This document shows, piece after piece, positions 22,691 through 33,756 of a DNA stretch of 64,000 nt. The position numbers were made by a program, and so were the translations under genes. The notes beneath the pieces are model-generated. The model had not been told where the DNA came from. It did not search any database and saw only the letters and a list, made by a program, of their open reading frames with translations. This stretch comes from Enterococcus faecalis 13-SD-W-01. GTDB lineage: Bacteria > Bacillota > Bacilli > Lactobacillales > Enterococcaceae. The stretch spans positions 16,022 to 80,021 of the forward strand of contig KE351679.1 in assembly GCA_000415185.1 (NCBI GenBank), in the 5' to 3' direction. Each line of letters starts with the position of its first letter. The stretch's first letter is position 1.

Positions 22691-23854
22691 ATGAAAGATT
22701 CAACCAAATACACAGGAAGCAAGCTTTCTGCGTATATCCATATCCCATTTTGTGAGCATATTTGTTATTACTGTGACTTCAATAAAGTATTTTTGGAAGG
22801 TCAGCCGGTAGATGAATATATCGAAATGTTATTGAAGGAAATCGAATTATCAAAAGAAAATATGGCAGTCGATGCTTTAGAAACATTGTATGTGGGCGGC
22901 GGTACGCCAACTTCTCTGTCAGCGGCGCAACTGGATAAATTGTTAGCGGGAGTTCGCGAACGCTTGCCTTTTGATCCAGCGGTAAAAGAATTTACTGTAG
23001 AAGCAAACCCAGGTGATTTGACGCGAGAAAAATTGCAAGTAATGAAAAACTATGGTGTCAATCGTTTATCGATGGGAGTACAGACATTCGACAACAAGTT
23101 GTTAAAGAAAATTGGACGGAAACATACCGCAGAAGACGTCTACCAAACAATTTCCTTTCTAGAAGCAGAAAACTTTTCGAATGTGAGTATCGATTTGATC
23201 TATGCATTACCAGGCCAAACGTTAGAAGGCTATCGAGACACGTTGACAAGAGCCCTTGAACTTGATTTGCCTCATTATTCACTGTATTCGCTGATCCTTG
23301 AAAATAAGACGATGTTCATGAACTGGGTGAGACAAGGACGCTTGGAGCTTCCGGACCAGGAAACAGAAACAAGGATGTTTGAAGAAACGATTGCAGCAAT
23401 GGAAAAAAGCGGACGCCATCAATATGAAATCAGCAACTTTGCTTTAGAAGGCCATGAATCAAGACACAATCTGATGTATTGGAACAATGAACATTATTTT
23501 GGATTTGGTGCAGGAGCAAGCGGTTATTTAGGAGATAGAAGATACCGGAATAAGGGGCCAATCCAGCATTATTTGCAGCCTTTACGGGAAAACCAATTAC
23601 CTATACTGGAAGTTGAAGAATTATCTCGAAAAAATCAGATCGAAGAAGAAATGTTTTTAGGTCTGCGGAAAAAAGAAGGCGTCTCAAAACAGCGATTTTA
23701 TGAAAAATATCAGACAGAGTTAGAAGAATTATATGGCGATGTTTTGGCAGAGTTGGAAAAAGAGAAACTTTTGATCAATGACAAAGAAAATGTCTTGCTG
23801 ACACCAAAAGGAATCTTTTTAGGAAACAATGTTTTTGAGCGTTTTTTACTATAA
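22691..23854 (+). CDS. hemW: Heme chaperone HemW (radical SAM)
   Basis: A 387-residue radical SAM protein with CEHICYYC, the CX3CX2C cluster motif, near residues 18-25, followed by YVGGGTPTSL. These features define HemW, formerly called oxygen-independent coproporphyrinogen oxidase-like, which binds and passes on heme. The start ATG 22691 is preceded by GTAAGGAG. In Firmicutes hemW normally precedes hrcA, as here. The upstream ICE border lies within about 90 bases, so the original promoter may have been displaced. Confidence 0.92.
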   Translation: MKDSTKYTGSKLSAYIHIPFCEHICYYCDFNKVFLEGQPVDEYIEMLLKEIELSKENMAVDALETLYVGGGTPTSLSAAQLDKLLAGVRERLPFDPAVKEFTVEANPGDLTREKLQVMKNYGVNRLSMGVQTFDNKLLKKIGRKHTAEDVYQTISFLEAENFSNVSIDLIYALPGQTLEGYRDTLTRALELDLPHYSLYSLILENKTMFMNWVRQGRLELPDQETETRMFEETIAAMEKSGRHQYEISNFALEGHESRHNLMYWNNEHYFGFGAGASGYLGDRRYRNKGPIQHYLQPLRENQLPILEVEELSRKNQIEEEMFLGLRKKEGVSKQRFYEKYQTELEELYGDVLAELEKEKLLINDKENVLLTPKGIFLGNNVFERFLL

Positions 23855-23897
23855 AAGAACCTTTAGATGAGTTTGGATCAAACGCAGAATAAACGAA

Positions 23898-23924
23898 TTA
23901 GCACTCTTTTATATAGAGTGCTAA
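23898..23924. promoter_or_regulatory. CIRCE operator 1
   Basis: TTAGCACTC, nine bases, GAGTGCTAA: a perfect CIRCE element, the HrcA repressor site. It lies just upstream of the -35 hexamer of the hrcA operon. Confidence 0.95.
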
Positions 23925-23941
23925 AATGCGTGGTTTTTTTC

Positions 23942-23970
23942 TTGACAATAATGACAGGTATTGTTATATT
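23942..23970 (+). promoter_or_regulatory. Promoter of hrcA-grpE-dnaK
   Basis: TTGACA at 23942-23947, 17 bases, TATATT at 23965-23970: a near-consensus vegetative promoter lying between the two CIRCE operators. Confidence 0.88.
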
Positions 23971-23980
23971 TATACATGGG

Positions 23981-24007
23981 TTAGCACTTAGAAGGCAGGA
24001 GTGCTAA
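23981..24007. promoter_or_regulatory. CIRCE operator 2
   Basis: TTAGCACTT, nine bases, GAGTGCTAA, with one mismatch to the perfect palindrome. It covers the expected transcription start, so HrcA bound here would block initiation directly. Confidence 0.95.
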
Positions 24008-24022
24008 CGAGAGGTGATGAAG

Positions 24023-25066
24023 ATGTTAACGCAACGACAAAAAGATATCTTGCGTCTGATCATCCAGAACTATACAAGTAACGGCGTACCTGTTGGCTCT
24101 AAAGCGCTGATGGCTGAAGGAGTCGAAGCAAGTTCTGCAACGATCCGGAATGACATGAAGGCGCTAGAAGAAGAAGGGCTTCTTTTGAAAACTCATTCTT
24201 CTTCAGGCAGGATTCCTTCTGCAGCAGGCTATCGTTACTATGTGGACAATTTACTAGAGCCCGCTCGAGTAAATAAAGATGATCTGCAAACGATTCGACA
24301 GTCTTTAAGCAAAGATTTTCATGAAATCAATGAGATTATCAAACAATCTGCAGAGATTTTATCAAATTTAACAAGTTACACTGCTTTTTCATCCGGTCCG
24401 GAAATCAAAGACCGGCGATTGACAGGGTTTCGCATCATTCCTTTAAATGACCGCCAAATCATTGCGGTAATCGTTACAGATAGAGGGAATGTAGAAAGCC
24501 AAGTGTACACATTGCCTGCTGCTCTCGGCAGTCAGGATTTAGAAAAAATCGTTCGTATCGTCAATGATCGTTTAGTTGGTGATCTGCTTGTCAACGTGTA
24601 CCATAAGTTGAGGACAGAGATCCCGATGATCCTGCATAAGTATTTCCAAACCACAGATGGCATGTCTTCATTATTTGATGCGATATTGGGTCAGGTATTT
24701 GAAGATAAAATCTATGTGAGCGGGCAAATGAATCTTTTAGATTATGAGCCTTACCAAGATCTGCACCAATTCAAGTCTATGTATTCTTTCATGAAAGACA
24801 GGTCGGAATTGACTCAGATCATCGTACCGATGGATAGCGATATCCATATCAAAATCGGTTCGGAAATCGGAAATGATCTTTTGCAAGATATGAGTATCAT
24901 TCAAGCAAGTTACGAGATTGATGGCCACGGAAGAGGTACAATTGCATTGTTGGGTCCGACGAATATGTCATATTCACGAATGTTTGGACTGATCGATGTT
25001 TATCGGAAAGAACTAGCAAACAAGCTGGAGGAATATTATCGTTCGCTTGACATGCCTGGTTCTTAA
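24023..25066 (+). CDS. hrcA: Heat-inducible repressor HrcA
   Basis: The 347-residue repressor of class I heat-shock genes. ATG 24023 is preferred (MLTQRQKDILRLII) with GAGGTGA six bases upstream; the GTG at 24014 lies inside that ribosome site. An N-terminal winged helix-turn-helix (about 1-75, containing SSATIRNDMKALEEEG and SSSGRIPSAAGYRYYV) precedes a GAF-like and dimerisation part. HrcA binds CIRCE and is itself kept active by GroEL. Two CIRCE sites precede this gene, so it is autoregulated. grpE follows. Confidence 0.95.
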   Translation: MLTQRQKDILRLIIQNYTSNGVPVGSKALMAEGVEASSATIRNDMKALEEEGLLLKTHSSSGRIPSAAGYRYYVDNLLEPARVNKDDLQTIRQSLSKDFHEINEIIKQSAEILSNLTSYTAFSSGPEIKDRRLTGFRIIPLNDRQIIAVIVTDRGNVESQVYTLPAALGSQDLEKIVRIVNDRLVGDLLVNVYHKLRTEIPMILHKYFQTTDGMSSLFDAILGQVFEDKIYVSGQMNLLDYEPYQDLHQFKSMYSFMKDRSELTQIIVPMDSDIHIKIGSEIGNDLLQDMSIIQASYEIDGHGRGTIALLGPTNMSYSRMFGLIDVYRKELANKLEEYYRSLDMPGS

Positions 25067-25144
25067 GAGAGAAGCTATGAAAACCGTATGTTCAAGTAAA
25101 TTTGACTAAAGACGGGTTGAAACAAACGAAAGGAAGGCGAGATC

Positions 25145-25696
25145 GTGAAGGAAAAAGAAGAATTAGAAAAAGAAATCGTTGATGAAACAGATTTCGATGC
25201 TGAAGCGGCAGAAGATTCTGGCGTATCCGAAGTTGAAGCAGAAGCGACAGAGATCCAAACGTTGAAAATGGAATTAGATGAAATGGAAGACAAATTCCTG
25301 CGCGCTCGTGCGGAAATCGCTAATATGGCAAATCGCGGCAAAAACGAACGGGAACAGCTTCAAAAATACCGTTCCCAAGATTTAGCGAAAAAACTGCTGC
25401 CAGCGATCGATAATCTAGAAAGAGCACTAGCAGCGGATGTTTCAGACGAACAAGGCGGCAGCTTGAAAAAAGGTGTCGAAATGGTCTTGGAAAGTTTGAA
25501 TCAAGCATTGAAAGAAGAAGGCATCGAGAAAATCGCTGCAAAAGGCGAAGTCTTTGATCCAAATCTTCACCAAGCAGTCCAAACGATCCCAGCTTCTGAC
25601 GAGATCCAACCAGAAACGATCGTTGAAGTATTGCAAGAAGGATATAAATTACACGATCGCGTATTACGTCCGACGATGGTCATCGTCGCACAATAG
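25145..25696 (+). CDS. grpE: Nucleotide exchange factor GrpE
   Basis: A 183-residue GrpE that releases ADP from DnaK. It starts at GTG 25145 behind AAGGAAGG. An acidic N-terminal extension leads into the long dimer helix (about 40-100, with [16 protein letters not shown]) and the C-terminal beta domain ([13 protein letters not shown], then [13 protein letters not shown]). It is in the HrcA operon between hrcA and dnaK. Confidence 0.95.
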   Translation: MKEKEELEKEIVDETDFDAEAAEDSGVSEVEAEATEIQTLKMELDEMEDKFLRARAEIANMANRGKNEREQLQKYRSQDLAKKLLPAIDNLERALAADVSDEQGGSLKKGVEMVLESLNQALKEEGIEKIAAKGEVFDPNLHQAVQTIPASDEIQPETIVEVLQEGYKLHDRVLRPTMVIVAQ

Positions 25697-25733
25697 TCAT
25701 TAAGATATTTAATATAATAGAAACAAATGATAA

Positions 25734-27581
<1,848 letters not shown>

Positions 27582-27598
27582 TCCATTCTTTTAATGGA

Positions 27599-27692
27599 AA
27601 AACAGTGAAAGAGATGTGCGTATCACGCGAATCTTCTCAAATGAGTAACAGATGACGCATATGCGGCAAGCATCTCTTTCTGCTGTTTTTAA
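27599..27692 (+). terminator. Terminator-like hairpin after dnaK
   Basis: AAACAG and AAAGAGATG (27599-27615) pair with CATCTCTTT and CTGTTT (27671-27688) around a structured loop of about 55 bases, followed by a T run. It may end or attenuate the hrcA-grpE-dnaK transcript. Confidence 0.55.
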
Positions 27693-27697
27693 ACAGT

Positions 27698-27748
27698 AAG
27701 AGCCATGAACTGAAAACAGCATCTTATGTTTTCTGGTTCATGGCTCTT
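27698..27748. repeat. Long near-perfect hairpin
   Basis: AAGAGCCATGAAC (27698-27710) pairs with GTTCATGGCTCTT (27736-27748), and inner GAAAACA with TGTTTTC, leaving an eight-base loop. Only TATTG follows, so it is not a classic terminator. It may stabilise the dnaK message or be a dispersed repeat. Confidence 0.5.
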
Positions 27749-27848
27749 ATTGATGTGGTAAATCAAAGAAGGATTTCCCGCAAAAAAAGAAGAGGTTTAT
27801 TTTTTCTTAAAAACGAATAGACGTGCGGCTGTTTTAGTAAATCTGTTT

Positions 27849-27877
27849 TTGTCACGGCTGTGAAAATGTGATATGAT
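27849..27877 (+). promoter_or_regulatory. Promoter of dnaJ
   Basis: TTGTCA at 27849-27854, 17 bases, TATGAT at 27872-27877. It gives dnaJ its own transcript after the dnaK hairpins; no CIRCE element is visible at this promoter. Confidence 0.75.
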
Positions 27878-27923
27878 TACAAACGATGCGGCGAACGCAC
27901 ATGAACCAATAGGAGGAACGCCT

Positions 27924-29090
27924 ATGGCAACGAAACGTGATTATTATGAAGTCTTAGGAATCTCAAAAGGGGCTTCGGACGATGAGATAAAAAAAGCTTA
28001 TCGCAAACTTTCAAAAAAATACCATCCTGATATCAACCAAGAACCTGATGCTGAAGAAAAGTTCAAAGAAGTATCAGAAGCTTATGAAATTTTAAGTGAC
28101 GCGCAAAAGCGTGCTGCGTATGATCAATATGGTCATGCAGGGACAGATCCAAATTATGGCGGCGGAGCAGGCGGTTTTGGCGGCTTCAACGGCGGTTTTT
28201 CTGGCGGCGGCTTTGGCGGTTTCGAAGATATTTTCGATTCTTTCTTTGGCGGCGGCGGTCGTTCTGTTGATCCAAATGCCCCAAGACAAGGTGCGGACTT
28301 GCAGTATACAATCGATTTGAGCTTTGAAGAAGCGATTTTTGGTGTCGAAAAAGAAATCAAATACAATCGTGAAGAAGTTTGTCATACTTGCGGCGGGAAC
28401 GGCGCGAAACCTGGTACAGAACCAGTGACATGTCATAAATGTCATGGATCAGGATCAATAAATGTTGAAAGACAAACACCGCTTGGTCGTATGATGAGTC
28501 GTCAAACATGTGATGTTTGTCATGGAACAGGGAAAGAAATCAAAGACCCTTGTCCAACTTGTCATGGTTCTGGCCATGAGAAAAAAGCACATACAGTGAA
28601 AGTAAATGTTCCTGCAGGTGTGGAAGAAGGCCAACAAATGCGTTTGGCAAACCAAGGAGAAGCCGGCACGAACGGCGGACCTTATGGCGATCTATATGTT
28701 GTCTTCCGTGTAGAAGATAGCGATATCTTCGACAGAGACGGTTCAGAGATCTATTATGAATTGCCGTTAAGCTTTGTTCAAGCAGCTCTTGGCGATGAAG
28801 TCCAAGTGCCTACTGTGCATGGTGATGTGAAATTGAAGATTCCTGCTGGTACACAAACAGGTACGAACTTCCGATTACGCGGAAAAGGTGCCCCACGCTT
28901 AAGAGACGGATCAACAGGGGATCAGCATGTCAAAGTGAAATTGATCACACCGAAAAACTTAAATGATGAACAAAGAGAAGCGTTGCGTAAATTTGCAGAA
29001 GCTGGCGGACAAACAGTCAGCGAACAGCAAGAAGAAGGTTTTTTTGATAAAGTCAAAGATGCTTTCAGCGGCGGAAAAAAACGTAAATAA
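27924..29090 (+). CDS. dnaJ: Chaperone DnaJ (Hsp40)
   Basis: A 388-residue DnaJ; ATG 27924 follows TAGGAGGAACGCCT, whereas the ORF open from 27873 would start inside the -10 element. The J domain (about 3-70) has the HPD motif in [10 protein letters not shown] Gly/Phe region ([16 protein letters not shown]) follows, then four CXXCXGXG zinc motifs from CHTCGGNG to CPTCHGSG (about 150-215), then the C-terminal substrate domains. It stimulates DnaK ATP hydrolysis and delivers clients. Confidence 0.96.
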   Translation: MATKRDYYEVLGISKGASDDEIKKAYRKLSKKYHPDINQEPDAEEKFKEVSEAYEILSDAQKRAAYDQYGHAGTDPNYGGGAGGFGGFNGGFSGGGFGGFEDIFDSFFGGGGRSVDPNAPRQGADLQYTIDLSFEEAIFGVEKEIKYNREEVCHTCGGNGAKPGTEPVTCHKCHGSGSINVERQTPLGRMMSRQTCDVCHGTGKEIKDPCPTCHGSGHEKKAHTVKVNVPAGVEEGQQMRLANQGEAGTNGGPYGDLYVVFRVEDSDIFDRDGSEIYYELPLSFVQAALGDEVQVPTVHGDVKLKIPAGTQTGTNFRLRGKGAPRLRDGSTGDQHVKVKLITPKNLNDEQREALRKFAEAGGQTVSEQQEEGFFDKVKDAFSGGKKRK

Positions 29091-29093
29091 AAG

Positions 29094-29138
29094 AAACCCA
29101 GCCATCCAATCACTTAGATTGGATGGCTGGGTTTTTGT
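29094..29138. terminator. Bidirectional terminator, dnaJ / glutamine ABC
   Basis: AAACCCAGCCATCCAATC (29094-29111) pairs perfectly with 29117-29134 across a five-base loop. T residues follow on the plus strand and the minus strand also ends in T, so it serves both convergent units. Confidence 0.9.
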
Positions 29139-29144
29139 AAGCTC

Positions 29145-29882
29145 TCAGATATTTAATACTTTATCTAAGAAGTCTTTTGTACGATCGTTTTGCGGATTGT
29201 TGAAGACTTCTTCAGGTGTTCCGTCTTCAAGAAAGTTTCCGCCATCGATAAACATGACACGGTTTGCAACTTCTTTCGCAAAGCCCATTTCATGGGTAAC
29301 GATGATCATCGTCATTCCTTGTTTTGCTAACTTTTTCATAACGTTCAATACGTCGCCGACCATTTCTGGATCAAGCGCAGAAGTTGGTTCATCGAACAAC
29401 ATGATATCAGGGTTCATCGCAAGTGCGCGAGCGATAGCGACACGCTGTTTTTGTCCCCCAGACAAGTTATCAGGATACATGTCTTTTTTATCGGCTAAGC
29501 CAACTGTTTCCAGTAATTTGACAGCCATTTGTTCTGCTTCAGCACGTGGTGTCTTTTTAAGATCCATAGGTGCTAAGATGATGTTTTCTAAAACAGACAG
29601 GTGAGGGAAGAGATTGAAGTGCTGGAACACCATTCCGATATGCTGTCTTGTTAAGTTGATGTCTGTGTTTTTGTCCATCAAGTGGGCGCCGTCGATGATG
29701 ATATCGCCGGAAGAAGGTTCTTCCAAGCGGTTCAAGCAGCGTAAAAAGGTACTTTTTCCAGAACCAGAAGGCCCGATGACGCAAATAACATCGCCTTCGT
29801 TGATTGAAGTATTGATGTCGTTTAATACAGTGTTCTCTCCGTATTTTTTTACAAGATGTTCGACTAAGATTTTTTCAGCCAT
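29145..29882 (-). CDS. glnQ: Polar amino acid (glutamine-type) ABC ATPase
   Basis: A 245-residue ATP-binding protein of the polar amino acid uptake family. It has Walker [10 protein letters not shown] (about 36-44), signature [15 protein letters not shown], Walker [16 protein letters not shown] and the H-loop VTHEMGF. It starts at ATG 29882, with AGGTG upstream on the minus strand and one base between it and the permease stop. Together with the fused receptor-permease it makes a complete importer. Substrate glutamine is inferred from similarity to GlnQ/GlnP; glutamate, asparagine or arginine are possible. Confidence 0.9.
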   Translation of the reverse strand: MAEKILVEHLVKKYGENTVLNDINTSINEGDVICVIGPSGSGKSTFLRCLNRLEEPSSGDIIIDGAHLMDKNTDINLTRQHIGMVFQHFNLFPHLSVLENIILAPMDLKKTPRAEAEQMAVKLLETVGLADKKDMYPDNLSGGQKQRVAIARALAMNPDIMLFDEPTSALDPEMVGDVLNVMKKLAKQGMTMIIVTHEMGFAKEVANRVMFIDGGNFLEDGTPEEVFNNPQNDRTKDFLDKVLNI

Positions 29883-29883
29883 G

Positions 29884-31383
29884 TTATTTCACCTTCTTTT
29901 CTAAAACTTTTGCTAATTTCGTCAATGCTGTGATCAAAATCAAATACATCACTGCGATGATCAAGTAAACATACGTACTTTGTGTTGTTCTTGCGACGAT
30001 GATTCTTCCTGCTTGAAGCAATTCGACCACACCGATTGCTGAGATGATCGTTGTATCTTTCAATGAGATAACGAATTGGTTAACAAATGAAGGAAGCATG
30101 ATTTTTGTTGCTTGCGGTAAAATGATTTTTTGCATCGTCCGATTATAAGAAAGTCCTAAACTTCTGGAAGCTTCCATTTGTCCGACTGGCACGGCTTTGA
30201 TACCGCCTCGGACGATTTCAGCGATATAGGCGCTGGCATTTAGTGTCAACGTGATGATTCCGGCAGTAAAGTCTGGAATCGTAAAACCGACGATTCCTGG
30301 CAATCCGAAGAAAATGAAGAAAGCAAGTACCATCATCGGGATACCACGAATCACGTCAACATAAATAGTAGCTAATGTACGCAATGCACGGACAGGTGAT
30401 ACGCTAAATAGACCGAAAATCACACCAATCACGATTGCTAAAGCAAAGGAAACGATCGAAAGGACGATTGTTTGCCATAAACCATTTAATAGCGCGCGAT
30501 AGTTATTTTTGATCAAGCCGATAATCGACGACTCATCTGGCTGATCTTCGTTTTGAGCTGGGCTGTCGTCCGTGCTGATGTAGCGATTGATGATTTCATC
30601 ATAAGCGCCTGTGCGTTTTAATTCTTTTAAACCTTCGTTGAACATTTGAAGCAGTTCAGGATTTTGTCCTTTTTTGACAGCGAACGCATATTGTCCGCCA
30701 GATTCTTTTGCGATAGGGGTAGCAATTTCTTGCCCTTGTTTGATTGCGTAACCGATCACGGGATAATCATCCATCAATGCGTCGATAGCGCCCACTCGCA
30801 AGCTATCGTAAAGCTGATCAGCTGCATCGAAGAATTTGACGTTGAAGCCGTATTTATCTGCATTTGCTGTTAAGAAATCTGCACTCTCTGTACCAACTTT
30901 TGCACCGACTGTTTTTCCATCGAGATCTTCATAAGACTTAATGGAAGTATCATCTTTTTTGACACCGATTTGAATCCCGCTGTCGAAGTAAGGGTCAGAG
31001 AAATCATAGCTTTTCTTTCTTTCGTCAGTGACCGTCATTCCGGCGATCATTCCGTCTGCTTGACCAGATTCTAACGCTTGGAGCGCTGCTGAGAAACCGC
31101 GGAAGTCCATTTGGATATTGAATCCTTGGAGTTTTGCGATTTCTTCCATCAAGTCAACATCGATTCCTACATATTCGCCTTGCGCATTCTGAAATTCGAA
31201 AGGTGCGAAAGCAGAGTCGCTGGCGATGACATATTTATCTTTTTTAGGCTCGATTTGTTTCATCATCTCGCCTGCGGCTGAACTTGCCGTTGTATTTTCC
31301 GCTTGTGCCGGGCTGCTGAAAGCAAATGTCACAAGTCCTGTCATTATGAAAATCAATGAGTAAAACAAATGGTTCCTTTTCAT
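29884..31383 (-). CDS. glnP: Fused substrate-binding/permease of glutamine-type ABC
   Basis: A 499-residue two-in-one protein. A signal peptide (1-28, ending PAQA) is followed by a periplasmic-type binding domain (about 50-270, beginning [18 protein letters not shown]). After a short acidic linker comes the membrane domain (about 290-499) with the EAA-like loop [17 protein letters not shown]. Such fusions are standard for GlnP of lactic acid bacteria, which often carry two receptor domains; here only one is seen. ATG 31383 follows AGGAGG. It is transcribed with glnQ from the promoter at 31416-31445. Confidence 0.92.
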   Translation of the reverse strand: MKRNHLFYSLIFIMTGLVTFAFSSPAQAENTTASSAAGEMMKQIEPKKDKYVIASDSAFAPFEFQNAQGEYVGIDVDLMEEIAKLQGFNIQMDFRGFSAALQALESGQADGMIAGMTVTDERKKSYDFSDPYFDSGIQIGVKKDDTSIKSYEDLDGKTVGAKVGTESADFLTANADKYGFNVKFFDAADQLYDSLRVGAIDALMDDYPVIGYAIKQGQEIATPIAKESGGQYAFAVKKGQNPELLQMFNEGLKELKRTGAYDEIINRYISTDDSPAQNEDQPDESSIIGLIKNNYRALLNGLWQTIVLSIVSFALAIVIGVIFGLFSVSPVRALRTLATIYVDVIRGIPMMVLAFFIFFGLPGIVGFTIPDFTAGIITLTLNASAYIAEIVRGGIKAVPVGQMEASRSLGLSYNRTMQKIILPQATKIMLPSFVNQFVISLKDTTIISAIGVVELLQAGRIIVARTTQSTYVYLIIAVMYLILITALTKLAKVLEKKVK

Positions 31384-31415
31384 AATTAACCTCCTAATAT
31401 TTCCAATATTTTATT

Positions 31416-31445
31416 ATTATAGGGGATACTCTGTTGAATAGACAA
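31416..31445 (-). promoter_or_regulatory. Promoter of glnP-glnQ
   Basis: On the minus strand TTGTCT (31445-31440), 18 bases, TATAAT (31421-31416), about 30 bases before the start codon. Confidence 0.75.
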
Positions 31446-31534
31446 GTTTCTTTAAACGAAAAAAGAAAAAAGTTCTCAGAATGTTACATTTGATGTCACA
31501 AAATATAACATAAGTATATAAGAGTACAAAGAAC

Positions 31535-31563
31535 TGGCGAAAGTATGTTCGGTGTGGTATAAT
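31535..31563 (+). promoter_or_regulatory. uvrB promoter with probable LexA box
   Basis: TATAAT lies at 31558-31563 with a weak -35 near 31535. CGAAAGTATGTTCG at 31538-31551 matches the Gram-positive LexA/DinR box CGAACATATGTTCG at 12 of 14 positions and overlaps the -35 and spacer. LexA bound there would block RNA polymerase, so uvrBA is probably SOS controlled. Confidence 0.72.
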
Positions 31564-31656
31564 TTGATATAAATGCCATGACTGAAAACTACTTGTTCAG
31601 CTGGCTTCTATATATAGTAGAAAAGTGCGCAGTTTTTGCGGGGAGAAGAACGGAAG

Positions 31657-31755
31657 ATGGAAGAAATGATCATTTTTCGTTTTTTCGTCCGTGGTCTTTG
31701 CGACATAGACTTGTCTGCTCACATCTTGATAAACGATAAGGAGGATGCAGGATGA
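31657..31755 (+). CDS. Possible leader peptide upstream of uvrB
   Basis: In the 190-base leader of uvrB an ATG at 31657 opens a 32-codon frame ([20 protein letters not shown] and on) that ends in TGA overlapping the uvrB ATG as ATGA. GGGGAGAAG lies 8-16 bases upstream. It could couple translation to uvrB or be chance; the rest of the leader contains only weak stems. Confidence 0.25.
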   Translation: MEEMIIFRFFVRGLCDIDLSAHILINDKEDAG

Positions 31756-33746
31756 TCGAGAGAGATACCTCCCGACAATTTGAATTAGTTTCGAAGTACC
31801 AGCCATCTGGCGATCAGCCGCAAGCCATTGCGCAATTGGTCGAAGGCATCGAAGAGAAAAAGAAAGCGCAGATTTTGTTAGGTGCGACCGGTACGGGGAA
31901 AACGTACACGATTTCAAATGTTATCAAAGAAGTAAATAAACCGACATTGATTATTGCTCATAATAAGACACTCGCAGGACAATTATATGGAGAGTTTAAA
32001 GAATTCTTTCCTAATAATGCCGTCGAATACTTTGTTTCTTATTATGATTATTATCAGCCAGAAGCGTATGTGCCTTCTAGCGATACGTATATCGAAAAAG
32101 ATTCAAGTATCAATGATGAAATCGATAAACTGCGACATTCAGCTACAAGTTCATTACTAGAACGAAATGATGTGATTGTTGTTGCCTCTGTTTCGTGTAT
32201 CTTTGGTTTGGGCTCGCCGATGGAATATCAAAAGAAAGTTGTTTCTATTCGAAAAGGAGCAGAACTTGATCGAAGCCAATTGATCCGTGATCTGGTCAAT
32301 ATCCAATTTGAACGAAATGACATCGATTTCCAACGGGGACGTTTCCGTGTACGAGGAGATGTGGTGGAGATTTTCCCTGCTTCTCGCGATGAGCGTGCGT
32401 TGCGTGTTGAATTTTTTGGTGATGAAGTGGAACGTATCCGTGAAGTAGATGCGTTGACAGGGGAAGTGTTAGGCGAAACAGAACATGTAGCGATTTTCCC
32501 GGCAACTCACTTTGTTACAGATGAGAATAACATGGAACACGCAGTAGCTAATATCAAAGCAGAGCTGGAGATGCGTTTGAAGATTTTGCGCAGCGAAGAG
32601 AAATTATTGGAAGCACAGCGTTTAGAGCAACGGACTAATTATGATATAGAAATGATGCTGGAAATGGGTTATACCTCTGGGATCGAAAACTATTCTCGTC
32701 ATATGGATGGACGAAAAGAAGGAGAGCCGCCATATACATTGCTGGACTTCTTCCCGGAAGATTATCTGCTTGTCGTGGATGAATCCCATGTAACGATGCC
32801 GCAGATCCGCGGAATGTACAATGGCGACCGCGCACGAAAACAAATGCTTGTCGATTACGGGTTCCGTTTGCCGTCTGCACTAGATAACCGTCCGCTGCGT
32901 TTGGAAGAGTTTGAACAGCATGTCAATCAAATCATTTATGTCTCAGCGACACCAGGTGATTATGAGAACACTCAAACAGATACAGTGATCCAACAAATCA
33001 TTCGACCAACAGGATTGTTAGATCCAATCATCGAGGTACGTCCGATCATGGGACAAATCGATGACTTGGTTGGTGAAATCAACGACCGTATCGAAAAAAA
33101 TCAGCGTGTATTTGTCACGACTTTGACGAAAAAAATGTCTGAAGATTTGACTGATTACTTCAAAGAATTAGGAATCAAAGTCAAATATCTCCACAGCGAT
33201 ATCAAAACGTTAGAACGGACAGAGATCATTCGTGATCTGCGTTTAGGAGAATTCGACGTTTTAGTAGGGATCAACTTGCTTCGTGAAGGGCTGGATGTTC
33301 CTGAGGTATCGTTAGTTGCGATTTTAGATGCCGACAAAGAAGGATTTTTACGAAGTGAGCGTTCCTTAGTCCAAACAATTGGCCGTGCTGCCCGAAATTC
33401 AGAAGGTAAAGTAATCATGTATGCCGACAGAATGACTGATTCAATGCGCTTGGCGATGGAAGAAACTTCAAGACGTCGTGCCATCCAAGAAAAATACAAT
33501 GAAGAACATGGAATCGTTCCGAAAACGATTATCAAAGAAATCCGCGATTTGATCTCAATCACCAAAGAGGCGGATAAGGAAACAGATACCTCTCTTCAAG
33601 AGTCGTATGAAGATATGTCTAAAGAAGAGAAAGAATTGCTGCTGATGAATATGGAAAAAGAAATGAGAGAAGCTGCCAAAGCATTGGACTTCGAAACAGC
33701 GGCAACGCTGCGTGATACCATTTTAGAATTAAAAGCAGCAAAATAG
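31752..33746 (+). CDS. uvrB: Excinuclease ABC subunit UvrB
   Basis: The 664-residue damage-verifying helicase of nucleotide excision repair. It shows Walker A GATGTGKT (about 38-45), the beta-hairpin region [21 protein letters not shown], helicase motifs V and VI ([28 protein letters not shown]) and the C-terminal UVR domain that contacts UvrC. ATG 31752 follows AAGGAGG. uvrA follows ten bases after the stop, so both form one operon behind a LexA-box promoter. Confidence 0.97.
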   Translation: MIERDTSRQFELVSKYQPSGDQPQAIAQLVEGIEEKKKAQILLGATGTGKTYTISNVIKEVNKPTLIIAHNKTLAGQLYGEFKEFFPNNAVEYFVSYYDYYQPEAYVPSSDTYIEKDSSINDEIDKLRHSATSSLLERNDVIVVASVSCIFGLGSPMEYQKKVVSIRKGAELDRSQLIRDLVNIQFERNDIDFQRGRFRVRGDVVEIFPASRDERALRVEFFGDEVERIREVDALTGEVLGETEHVAIFPATHFVTDENNMEHAVANIKAELEMRLKILRSEEKLLEAQRLEQRTNYDIEMMLEMGYTSGIENYSRHMDGRKEGEPPYTLLDFFPEDYLLVVDESHVTMPQIRGMYNGDRARKQMLVDYGFRLPSALDNRPLRLEEFEQHVNQIIYVSATPGDYENTQTDTVIQQIIRPTGLLDPIIEVRPIMGQIDDLVGEINDRIEKNQRVFVTTLTKKMSEDLTDYFKELGIKVKYLHSDIKTLERTEIIRDLRLGEFDVLVGINLLREGLDVPEVSLVAILDADKEGFLRSERSLVQTIGRAARNSEGKVIMYADRMTDSMRLAMEETSRRRAIQEKYNEEHGIVPKTIIKEIRDLISITKEADKETDTSLQESYEDMSKEEKELLLMNMEKEMREAAKALDFETAATLRDTILELKAAK

Positions 33747-33756
33747 GAGGTTAGGA

